Below, piece after piece: positions 24,555-31,876 of a stretch of 36,535 nucleotides of DNA (position 1 is the stretch's first letter; every line of letters starts with the position of its first letter). A program made the position numbers and the translations under genes. This stretch comes from Acidobacteriota bacterium (lineage in GTDB: Bacteria; Acidobacteriota; UBA6911), in the NCBI GenBank assembly GCA_016934555.1, contig JAFGSS010000104.1, positions 1 to 36,535 on the forward strand. The letters are read 5' to 3'. A model generated the notes under the pieces. It worked only from the letters and a program-made list of their open reading frames with translations. It was not told the origin of the DNA and did no database searches.

Positions 24555-26471
24555 ATGAAGGAACTTACGACTAGTCTTCGCCTGTCTCCGAGCGAAATCC
24601 CCAACCGCATCTACGGGGTGGAGAACTGGGGGGGGGGGTATTTCGGCGTCAGCGAGCAGGGGGCCCTCACCGTTCACCCGACCCGCAACCCCCTGATGGG
24701 GGTGGAAGTGATCGGGCTCGTCCAGACGCTGCTCCAGCGGAAGGTGAAACCCCCCTTTCTCCTTCGCTTCCCCCAGATCCTGGACACGCAGATCCGCGAA
24801 CTGCACGAGGCGTTCCGGAACTCGATCGCCGAATACAACTACGGGGCGCGGCACCGGGGCGTTTTCCCCATGAAGGTAAACCAGAACCGGAGCGTCGTGG
24901 AGCGCCTGATGGCCGCCGCCCACCGCTACGAATACGGGCTCGAGGTCGGCACCAAGGCCGAGCTGGCCGCCGCGCTGACCCTTTCGATCCACCCGAACGC
25001 GCTGATGGTGTGCAACGGCATCAAGGACCGCCGGTACCTGGAGTGGGCCATGCAGTCGTCCCGGATCGGCAAGAACCCGGTGCTGGTGATCGAGGAGGTG
25101 TCCGACCTGCAGAAGATCTCCGAGGTGTCCGCCGCCCTGGGGATCGATCCCAGCCTGGGGTTCCGGGTGCGGGTCTTTTCCCGGGGGGCCGGGAAGTGGG
25201 AGGAGTCGGGGGGGGAGACCTCCAAGTTCGGCATCAACACCATCCAGCTGCTCGATTGCCTGAAAACGGTCTCCGACCGGGGATGGACCCGGCAGCTGAA
25301 GATGCTCCACTTTCACATCGGGTCCCAGATCACCGATATCCGCCGGATCAAGAACGCGATCAAGGAGGCGGCGCGCGTATACGCCAAGGTGCGCAAGATG
25401 GGGTTCCCGGTCGAATATCTCAACGTGGGCGGGGGGCTCGGCGTCGATTACGACGGGAGCCGCACGGCCTCGGACTGCAGCGTCAATTACAGCATGCAGG
25501 AGTTCGCCAACGACATCGTCTACACCATCAACGAGATCTGCCTGTCGGAAAACGTCCCCCCGCCGACGATCGTGACGGAGAGCGGCCGGGCGGTCGCCGC
25601 GCATCACGCCCTCTTCATCATGAACGTCATCCGGACGCTGAACCCCGGGCTGGGGGGGTCGGAGGTCGACCCCGCGAAGGTCGATTCCGAGGTCGTACAG
25701 GAGATGATGGACCTCTACACGGAGATCACGCCCAAGAACTTCCGGGAGTATTACCACGACGCGCTGCAGCACCGGGAGGAGCTCCAGTCCCTGTTCAACC
25801 TCGGCTACCTGAACCTTCAGAACCGGGCCCAGGGGGAATGGCTCTTCTGGGAGATCTGCCGCAAGGCGATCAAGTTCTCCCGTTCCATGAAGGAGCGCCC
25901 GGAGGAGTTCATCGACCTGGAGAACATCCTGGCCAGCAAGTACATCTGCAACTTCTCGGTCTTCCAGTCCACCCCGGACAGCTGGGCGCTCGACCAGCTT
26001 TTCCCCATCATCCCGATCACCCGGCTGACGGAGGAGCCGACGGTGCGCGCCACGCTGTGCGACATCACCTGCGACTCGGACGGGCAGATCGACAAGTTCG
26101 TCGACCTGCGCGACGTGAAGCAGGCGCTCGAGCTGCACCGTGTCAACGCGGACCCCTATTTCCTGGCCATCTTCCTCGTCGGCGCCTACCAGGAATCGCT
26201 GGGGATGAACCACAACCTGCTGGGGTCGGTCAACGAGGCGCACTTTCTCGTGGATGACGCCGGGAGGCCCCATCTCGACAGGGTGATCCGGGGCGAATCG
26301 CTCGGACAGGTGCTGGAGACCGCCGGGTACCAGGCGCGCGACCTGGTGGAAAACCTCAAGCAGATGGCCCAGAGCGCCGAAGCGCAGAAAAAGATCACCG
26401 CGGAGGAGCGGGAATCCTTCTGCGCCTCCTACGAATCGGCGCTGGCCGGCTACACCTACCTGGAAGATTAG
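24555..26471 (+). CDS. speA: Biosynthetic arginine decarboxylase SpeA
   Basis: A 638-residue PLP enzyme of the alanine-racemase-fold class, converting arginine to agmatine for polyamine synthesis. Motifs are FPMKVNQNRSVVERL (PLP lysine near residue 107), HFHIGSQITDIRRIKNAI, EYLNVGGGLGVDYDGS, ESGRAVAAHHALFI and CDITCDSDGQIDKFVDL. Length matches SpeA. ATG 24555 follows GGTGGAG at 7 nt; a TTG at 24537 in the same frame is less likely. It is 27 nt after efp, so the two may be co-transcribed. Its stop is 12 bp from the stop of convergent argH. Confidence 0.95.
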   Translation: MKELTTSLRLSPSEIPNRIYGVENWGGGYFGVSEQGALTVHPTRNPLMGVEVIGLVQTLLQRKVKPPFLLRFPQILDTQIRELHEAFRNSIAEYNYGARHRGVFPMKVNQNRSVVERLMAAAHRYEYGLEVGTKAELAAALTLSIHPNALMVCNGIKDRRYLEWAMQSSRIGKNPVLVIEEVSDLQKISEVSAALGIDPSLGFRVRVFSRGAGKWEESGGETSKFGINTIQLLDCLKTVSDRGWTRQLKMLHFHIGSQITDIRRIKNAIKEAARVYAKVRKMGFPVEYLNVGGGLGVDYDGSRTASDCSVNYSMQEFANDIVYTINEICLSENVPPPTIVTESGRAVAAHHALFIMNVIRTLNPGLGGSEVDPAKVDSEVVQEMMDLYTEITPKNFREYYHDALQHREELQSLFNLGYLNLQNRAQGEWLFWEICRKAIKFSRSMKERPEEFIDLENILASKYICNFSVFQSTPDSWALDQLFPIIPITRLTEEPTVRATLCDITCDSDGQIDKFVDLRDVKQALELHRVNADPYFLAIFLVGAYQESLGMNHNLLGSVNEAHFLVDDAGRPHLDRVIRGESLGQVLETAGYQARDLVENLKQMAQSAEAQKKITAEERESFCASYESALAGYTYLED

Positions 26472-26483
26472 GTTCTCCGCGAA

Positions 26484-27869
26484 TCAGGAGCGGATCCTCT
26501 TCCGGTAGGCGGCCAGGGCCCTCTGCACGGCGGCCGGGGAGGTCCCGCCCAGTTCCTTCCTGCGTGAAACGGTGCGCTCGAGGCCCAGCGCCTCGTGGAC
26601 TCCTTCCTCGAAAAGGGGGGAAAAGGCCTGGTACTCCCTCAGGGGGAGTTCCTCCAGGGGGAGGCCGAGTTCCGAAGCCCTCATGACGATCTTCCCCACC
26701 AGGTCGTGGGCCTCCCTGAAGGGGAGGCCTTTCGCGACCAGGTAGTCCGCCAGTTCGGTCGCGTTGAGGTACCCGCGCGCGGCGGCCTCCCGCATCCGCC
26801 CGGGCTGCAGGCGGATCTTTTCCAGCACCCTCTGGACCATCCGGACGCAGGCGTCGATGGTCCGGACGGTGTCGAACACCCCCTCCTTGTCCTCCTGCAG
26901 GTCCTTGTTGTAGGTCATGGGCAGGCCCTTCAATACCGTGAGCATGGCCACCAGATGGCCGAATACGCGCCCCGTCTTGCCGCGCACGAGCTCCAGCGCG
27001 TCGGGGTTCTTTTTCTGCGGCATCAGGCTGCTGCCCGAGGAGACGCTGTCGTCCATCTCGACGAAGGCGAACTCCGAGGAGTTGTAGAGGATCAGGTCCT
27101 CGGCCAGCCGGCTGAGGTGCGCCATAAGGGTGGCGGCGAAGAAGAGGAAATCGAGCACGAAATCACGGTCGGACACCGCGTCCATGCTGTTGGGCGCCGC
27201 GGAGGCGAAACCGAGATCGGCGGCGAGCGCCCTGCGGTCGACCGGGTAGACGGTGCCGGAAAGGGCGCCCGAGCCCAGGGGGCTCACGTCGATGCGCCGG
27301 AGCGAGTCCCGGAGCCGGTCGCGGTCGCGCAGAAACATCTCGCCGTAGGCCAGGATATGGTGGGAAAAAAGCACCGGCTGTGCCCGCTGCAGATGGGTGT
27401 ACCCCGGGGTGACCGCCTGCGGGTAGCGTGCGGCGAGTTCCGCCACGGTCTCGAGCAGGAGGTCGAGCGCCCGGGCGATCCCGGTCTCTTTCCGTTTCAG
27501 GTAGAGGCGGAGGTCGGTGGCCACCTGGTCGTTCCGGCTGCGCCCGGTGTGGAGCTTCAGGGCCAGGGCCCCGGCACGGGCGTAGAGGGCCTGCTCCACG
27601 TAGCTGTGCACGTCCTCCGCCCCGCTCCGGAGCACGGCTTCGGGGTCCCGCTCCGCGTCCTTGCGCACCGCGCGGAGCCCTTTCTCGACGCGCGCGCGCT
27701 CGGCCGGGTTGAAAATCCCGGCACGTTCCAGGGCGCGGGCATAGGCGAGACTCCCCTCGATGTCGGCTTCGAGCAGTTCCCGGTCGAAGGGGAGGGAGTC
27801 GTTGAACTGAGCAAAGAGCGGGTCTTCATCCGAGGAGAAACGTCCTCCCCACAGCTTCTTTCTGGCCAC
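26484..27869 (-). CDS. argH: Argininosuccinate lyase
   Basis: A 461-residue enzyme releasing arginine and fumarate in the last step of arginine synthesis. Motifs are LWGGRFSS at the start, HTGRSRNDQVATDLRLYL, TPGYTHLQRAQPV, the catalytic-loop signature GSSLMPQKKNPD, and LPMTYNKDLQEDKEGVFD. I chose GTG at 27869 because GGAGGT lies 4 nt upstream; that box is itself part of an in-frame ATG at 27881 that would add four residues. It sits 64 nt after the response regulator gene on the same strand and is convergent with speA, which consumes arginine. Confidence 0.95.
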   Translation of the reverse strand: MARKKLWGGRFSSDEDPLFAQFNDSLPFDRELLEADIEGSLAYARALERAGIFNPAERARVEKGLRAVRKDAERDPEAVLRSGAEDVHSYVEQALYARAGALALKLHTGRSRNDQVATDLRLYLKRKETGIARALDLLLETVAELAARYPQAVTPGYTHLQRAQPVLFSHHILAYGEMFLRDRDRLRDSLRRIDVSPLGSGALSGTVYPVDRRALAADLGFASAAPNSMDAVSDRDFVLDFLFFAATLMAHLSRLAEDLILYNSSEFAFVEMDDSVSSGSSLMPQKKNPDALELVRGKTGRVFGHLVAMLTVLKGLPMTYNKDLQEDKEGVFDTVRTIDACVRMVQRVLEKIRLQPGRMREAAARGYLNATELADYLVAKGLPFREAHDLVGKIVMRASELGLPLEELPLREYQAFSPLFEEGVHEALGLERTVSRRKELGGTSPAAVQRALAAYRKRIRS

Positions 27870-27933
27870 GTGCACCTCCATGTCAGTGCGATTTTCTCAG
27901 ATCGGGGGGGTCGGGACAATGCCCAATACGGCG

Positions 27934-29298
27934 TCAGTCCCCGGCCTCGTGCGGGGGTTCCCCCCCAGTCTCCAGCTTGCGCAGCTTTTCGACGAAGGTG
28001 GTCCGTTTCAGGTGCAGGAGCGACGCCGCTCTCTTCTTGTTTCCCCGGGTCGCCTCGAGGCTCCGGAGGATCAGGCGCTTCTCCAGGTCCGAGATCACGG
28101 CGTTGAAATGGACGCCGTCCTGGGGGATCTCGATCTCCCCCCGGCCCGGGTCGGGTTCCGTCGGCCCGGAGAGGAGGGGAAAGTCCCCAGGGTCGAGCTG
28201 CGGGCGCCCTGCGGAGAGGGCGACGGCCGTTTCCACGGCGTTTTCGAGCTGGCGTACGTTTCCGGGCCAGTCGTGGGCCATGAGGCGCCGCATCGCATCG
28301 TGGGACACCTGCTTGGGGGGCAGGGCCTGGCCGGCGCAGAACTTCCGGACGAAATGGGCGACCAGCGGGGGGATGTCGTCCCGGCGCCGCCTCAGCGGGG
28401 GGACGCGGATGGGGAGCACGCCCAGCAGGTCGTAGAGATCGCTCCGGAATCCCCCTTCCTGAACGGCGGAGGCGAGGTCGACGCTGGTGGCCGCGATGAT
28501 GCGGACGTCCGCCGGGACGGTGGAGGAGCCGCCGGCCCGCCCGGGCTCCCTCTCCCGGAGCACGCGGAGAAGCCCGGCCTGCAGCTCCCCCGGCATGCGG
28601 GAGACTTCCTCCAGCAGGAGGGTCCCGCCGCGGGCCTCCGTAAGGCGGGCGGAAAGCTCCCCCTCGAGCAGGGCCGGGGGGAGGGCGCCGCAGTCGAGGG
28701 AGACCAGCGGCCTGTCCTTCCGGGGACTGTTGGTGTGGAGGAGGCGCGCGATCAGCTTTTTCCCGGTCCCCGGTTCCCCCTCGACGAGGACGGCGCCCGA
28801 TTTCGGGGCGACCAGGCGGACCAGGCTGCAAATGTCCTGCATGGGGGCGCTCCCGCCCACGAGTCCGGTAAACCGTTGCCTTTCCTCCAGTTCGCCCCGC
28901 ATCCGGAGGTTTTCCCGTTCGAGCCGCCGGTCGGCCAACCCCTTTTCCACCCGCAGGACCAGTTCGGCCGGATGGAACGGCTTCGGGATGTAGTCCCGGG
29001 CCCCCCGTCGGACGGCTTCCACCGCCGAGGGGATGTCCGCGGGGCCCGCCATGACGAGAACGGCGGTCCCGGGGAAGTGCGTGAACGCCTCCTCCAAAAG
29101 GACCTCCCCCCCCGCGCCGGGGAGACGGAGGTCGGTGACGATCGCGTCATAGGGGGATCGGCGGAGCATGGCAAGGGCCGTCCGGCCGTCGGCGGCCTCA
29201 TCCGCCACATGGCCCGCGTTTTTCAGGGCGCGGCAGGCCGCTTGGCGCACGGGATCCTCGTCATCGACCACCAAGATCCGGACCTCTCCGGGTTCCAT
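27934..29298 (-). CDS. NtrC-type response regulator lacking the GAFTGA loop
   Basis: A 454-residue protein with receiver domain (1-120, phospho-acceptor Asp56 in TDLRLPG, Lys106), AAA+ domain (about 145-375) and a Fis-type helix-turn-helix (about 405-440, GNKKRAASLLHLKRTTFVEKL). Walker A is GEPGTGKK (174-181). Between CGALPPALLEGEL and GGTLLLEEV only seven residues occur where NtrC has about 22 including GAFTGA, so the sigma54-binding loop is gone; Walker B Asp is Glu230, and the receiver Thr/Ser switch is Ala84. The FRSDLY arginine-finger region is kept. It likely works as a sigma54-independent regulator. ATG 29298 has GGGAG 4 nt upstream. Confidence 0.92.
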   Translation of the reverse strand: MEPGEVRILVVDDEDPVRQAACRALKNAGHVADEAADGRTALAMLRRSPYDAIVTDLRLPGAGGEVLLEEAFTHFPGTAVLVMAGPADIPSAVEAVRRGARDYIPKPFHPAELVLRVEKGLADRRLERENLRMRGELEERQRFTGLVGGSAPMQDICSLVRLVAPKSGAVLVEGEPGTGKKLIARLLHTNSPRKDRPLVSLDCGALPPALLEGELSARLTEARGGTLLLEEVSRMPGELQAGLLRVLREREPGRAGGSSTVPADVRIIAATSVDLASAVQEGGFRSDLYDLLGVLPIRVPPLRRRRDDIPPLVAHFVRKFCAGQALPPKQVSHDAMRRLMAHDWPGNVRQLENAVETAVALSAGRPQLDPGDFPLLSGPTEPDPGRGEIEIPQDGVHFNAVISDLEKRLILRSLEATRGNKKRAASLLHLKRTTFVEKLRKLETGGEPPHEAGD

Positions 29299-29381
29299 AG
29301 CTCTCCCGTTCTGAACCGGGGCCATGATATCAGCTTTTCGGCAAAAGCGTCAAAATAATGACACCAAAAGTGCTGATTCCC

Positions 29382-29406
29382 GCGCGGAAAATGGATATTT
29401 CCGCGC
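29382..29406. promoter_or_regulatory. 25-bp palindrome, candidate operator
   Basis: GCGCGGAAA (29382-29390), 7-bp spacer, TTTCCGCGC (29398-29406), a perfect 9-bp inverted repeat 84 bp upstream of the response regulator start. Size and symmetry suit a dimeric Fis-type helix-turn-helix protein. Confidence 0.55.
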
Positions 29407-29592
29407 ACAACGGGGGGGGTCGGCCTCACGAAGCGGTCCCCCGTCCCGGGTTCGGTGCCGGCAGCCGCAAAATCTTTCCGGGGCGCGGACGCGATTAAGT
29501 CCAGTGTTTAAGCGGCTTGGACCCGCTTGCGCTCCCGCTCCGGCAGCGCCGGAAGGCGCCCGGGCCCGAAAAATCCTCGTTTGCGTTCGAAT

Positions 29593-29608
29593 TGGAATGC
29601 GAATTGCA
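29593..29608 (+). promoter_or_regulatory. Sigma54-like -24/-12 promoter element
   Basis: TGGAAT-N5-TTGCA keeps the GG and GC dinucleotides at the required 10-bp spacing and has a perfect TTGCA. It departs from TGGCAC at two positions. It points toward flhG, about 290 bp downstream. Confidence 0.35.
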
Positions 29609-29819
29609 AATAAAACGGGCGTGATTCAGGAAATGCACGGGAGATCCGAAAAGCCGATGCGTGCTGCAAAGAAATTAGGGCGTTACCGTTGCTTCAAAGG
29701 CCTCGTCAAACTCCACTTGGTGAGCCAATCCGGGGTGACGGGAACAGTGCGGACCGCGGCGCAGCCCATGCCTGCCGCCACCGCAACCTTCCCCGCATGC
29801 CTGAATCACGGATTTGGCG

Positions 29820-29839
29820 GCCGGCCGGTTCCGGCCGGC
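29820..29839 (+). other. Strong leader hairpin upstream of flhG
   Basis: GCCGGCCGG-TT-CCGGCCGGC, nine paired bases in register, 56 nt before the flhG start. It could be a terminator stem for short upstream RNA or a leader structure; no clear T-run follows. Confidence 0.4.
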
Positions 29840-29895
29840 ATCCTGCAGCCGTCGCGCTTTTCGGTGTTCCCGTCACTCCGCTTGAGGAGCTGTTT

Positions 29896-30777
29896 ATGAC
29901 ATCCCCCGATCGGTTGAGCCCGCACAGCTGCGGCCGGACGGCTTCCGCACGGGGCCTGGCAGCGCCCGGGGGGCGGACGCCCCGCGTGATCGCGGTGACC
30001 AGCGGGAAGGGGGGGGTCGGCAAGACCAATATCGTCGCCAACCTTTCGGTGAGCCTGGCGGAGCTGGACCGTAAGGTCATCGCCCTGGACGGTGACTTCG
30101 GGCTGGCAAACCTCGACATCCTCTTCGGCCTCGCACCGCGGCACCACCTGGGCCACGTGCTCTGCGGCGACCGGACCATGGGCGACATCTGCGTCCAGGG
30201 GCCGGCGGGGGTCCGGGTCATTCCCTCGGGGAGCGGGCTGCAGCGCATGTCGGAGCTGACGCGGGCCCAGAGAAGCCGGCTGGCCGAGGAGTTCGCCCGG
30301 ATCGACGCGGACACCGATTACGTCCTCATCGACACCGCCACGGGCATTTCGCGCAACGTGATCCAGTTCCTGCTCATGGCGGGCGAGGTCATCGTCGTCA
30401 GCACCCCGGAACCCGCGGCCATCATCGACGCCTACGCCGTCATCAAGATCATCCTGGCGGAAGCGCCGGACAAGAACATCCAGGCCGTCGTCAACTGTGC
30501 GGAATCCGCCTCGGAAGCCCGGGAGGTGTTCGGCCAGATCGACTCGGTCGTCCGGCGCTTTCTCGACCGTGAAATCGAATACCTCGGGCATATCGAGCGC
30601 GACCCCAGAGTGCTCGAGGCGGTACGCGGCCAGGTTCCGGTGGCGCACCGGTTCCCCGACTCCCCCGCCAGCCGCTGCTTCCGTCTCCTGGCGCAGCGGA
30701 TGACGCAGCGCGAGGGGGAGATCCGTTCGTCCGAAGGTTTGCTTTGGGAGACACTGCTCAACGACTGGGTCAACTGA
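29896..30777 (+). CDS. flhG: MinD/ParA-family ATPase FlhG (FleN/YlxH)
   Basis: A 293-residue ATPase that sets flagellar number in polar flagellates. The deviant Walker A is VTSGKGGVGKTNIVANLSVS, followed by DGDFGLANLDILFGL, YVLIDTATGISRNVI and EPAAIIDAYAVIKII, all typical of FlhG rather than cell-division MinD. A TSPDRLSPHSCGRT N-terminal tail precedes the ATPase core. ATG at 29896 follows GAGGAGC at 5 nt. fliA and flgM follow, supporting the flagellar role; flhF is not adjacent. Confidence 0.9.
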   Translation: MTSPDRLSPHSCGRTASARGLAAPGGRTPRVIAVTSGKGGVGKTNIVANLSVSLAELDRKVIALDGDFGLANLDILFGLAPRHHLGHVLCGDRTMGDICVQGPAGVRVIPSGSGLQRMSELTRAQRSRLAEEFARIDADTDYVLIDTATGISRNVIQFLLMAGEVIVVSTPEPAAIIDAYAVIKIILAEAPDKNIQAVVNCAESASEAREVFGQIDSVVRRFLDREIEYLGHIERDPRVLEAVRGQVPVAHRFPDSPASRCFRLLAQRMTQREGEIRSSEGLLWETLLNDWVN

Positions 30778-30840
30778 TTTCGAATAGCCTGCGGGCCGGC
30801 CATGCTTTCTCGAACCCGGCGCCGCCATGAGGACACGACG

Positions 30841-31602
30841 ATGCGGAATGCGGCACAGCAGACAAAGAGCTTCGAATCGATCGATCAGACCGGCGCCGAG
30901 CGCGACGCCCTGATCCTCGAACACCTCCCCCAGATCAAGTACATCGCGCAGCGGATATCGACCAAGCTTCCCTCCCACGTCGAACTGAACGACCTGGTGA
31001 GTGCCGGGATCCTCGGGCTGCTCGACGCCATCGAGAAATTCGACCGCAGCCGCGGGGTCAAGTTCAAGACCTACGCCGAACTGCGCATCAAGGGCGCGAT
31101 CCTGGACAGCCTCCGGAACCTGGACTGGGCGCCGCGGTCGCTGCGCAAGAAGAGCAAGGACCTCGAACGGGTCCACCGCGAACTGGAGCAGCGGCTCGGC
31201 CGGCCGGCGACCGAAAAGGAAATCTGCGACGAGATGGAGATCACGCTCGAGGAGTTCTACGGGCTGGTGGACCAGATCAAGGGGCTGAACCTGGGCAGCT
31301 TCCACGAACTCGCGGGGCAGGACGACGACAGGAACAGCGACCCCCTGGTCAAGTACGTGCCCGACGCCCCCCAGATGGACCCCTTCTTCGTCTGCCACAA
31401 ATCGGAGATCCAGGAGATCCTCGCCTCCACCATCGACACCCTGCCCAAGAAGGAACGGCTGGTGGTGTCCCTGTACTACTTCGACGAACTGACGATGAAG
31501 GAGATCGGGAAGGTGCTGGGGGTGAACGAGTCGCGGGTGTCGCAGCTGCACACCAAGGCGATGCTGCGGCTGCGCACCAAGCTCCGCAGGGTCAACGAAT
31601 AG
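30841..31602 (+). CDS. fliA: RNA polymerase sigma28 factor FliA/WhiG family
   Basis: A 253-residue sigma factor. Region 2 is EHLPQIKYIAQRIS, LNDLVSAGILGLLDAIEKFD and FKTYAELRIKGAILDSLRNL-DW, region 3 begins RSLRKKSKDLERVHRELEQR, and region 4 is LPKKERLVVSLYYFDELTMKE with IGKVLGVNESRVSQLHTKA. The region 2.4-3.0 sequence is characteristic of sigma28 for late flagellar genes. ATG 30841 has AGGA 9 nt upstream; ATG 30802 is in frame but has no site. flhG ends 63 nt before and flgM starts 31 nt after. Confidence 0.93.
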   Translation: MRNAAQQTKSFESIDQTGAERDALILEHLPQIKYIAQRISTKLPSHVELNDLVSAGILGLLDAIEKFDRSRGVKFKTYAELRIKGAILDSLRNLDWAPRSLRKKSKDLERVHRELEQRLGRPATEKEICDEMEITLEEFYGLVDQIKGLNLGSFHELAGQDDDRNSDPLVKYVPDAPQMDPFFVCHKSEIQEILASTIDTLPKKERLVVSLYYFDELTMKEIGKVLGVNESRVSQLHTKAMLRLRTKLRRVNE

Positions 31603-31633
31603 GCCGGCCGCGAAATCCCCCGGGGGGGGCGCC

Positions 31634-31876
31634 ATGGACATCAAGCGCACGGAATCCCGGGCCTGCCCGAACGCCCGGAGGATGAAGCGGGCGGGTCCCC
31701 CCGCCCGCGACCCCGACCTGGAGAGGCTGGAAGAACTCGCCCGCTCGGTCTCCGACATCCGGGAGGACCGGGTCGCGGAGCTGCGCGAGAAGATCCGGAG
31801 CGGCACCTACCATGTCGAGGCGGACCGGATCGCGGAAAAGATCATCGAAGAGCACACCCCGGACGAAACCGGCTAG
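31634..31876 (+). CDS. flgM: FlgM-like anti-sigma28 factor
   Basis: An 80-residue protein whose C-terminal half, VAELREKIRSGTYHVEADR followed by IAEKIIEE, matches the FlgM sigma28-binding helices (pattern ReKI..G.Y.vda..IAekl). The N-terminal half is basic and probably disordered, as in other FlgM proteins, which are exported through the hook-basal body to free sigma28. The position right after fliA strengthens the call. Its last 4 bp overlap the convergent regulator gene. Confidence 0.85.
   Translation: MDIKRTESRACPNARRMKRAGPPARDPDLERLEELARSVSDIREDRVAELREKIRSGTYHVEADRIAEKIIEEHTPDETG

Larger units (their letters stand above)
29299..29895. other. Divergent control region between response regulator and flhG
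   Basis: These 597 bases contain a 9-7-9 palindrome (29382-29406), a short hairpin TCCGGC-AGC-GCCGGA (29539-29553), a sigma54-like -24/-12 element (29593-29608) and a strong leader hairpin (29820-29839). A frame open on the plus strand across most of it has no protein-like pattern. The patch 29300-29400 is AT-richer than its surroundings, as expected for a promoter of the minus-strand regulator. Confidence 0.5.

Noticed and set aside
23946-26273. Long open minus-strand frame opposite efp and speA
   Set aside because: Antisense to two well-supported genes, no ribosome binding site or domain pattern.
29661-29690. Cyclic di-GMP riboswitch in the flhG leader (GCAAAG and GTTACCG strings)
   Set aside because: The spacing is too short and the paired stems of the class I riboswitch cannot be drawn around these strings.
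29324-29899. Possible small plus-strand protein before flhG
   Set aside because: Composition is not protein-like, it has no ribosome binding site, and the stretch contains palindromes and promoter-like elements.
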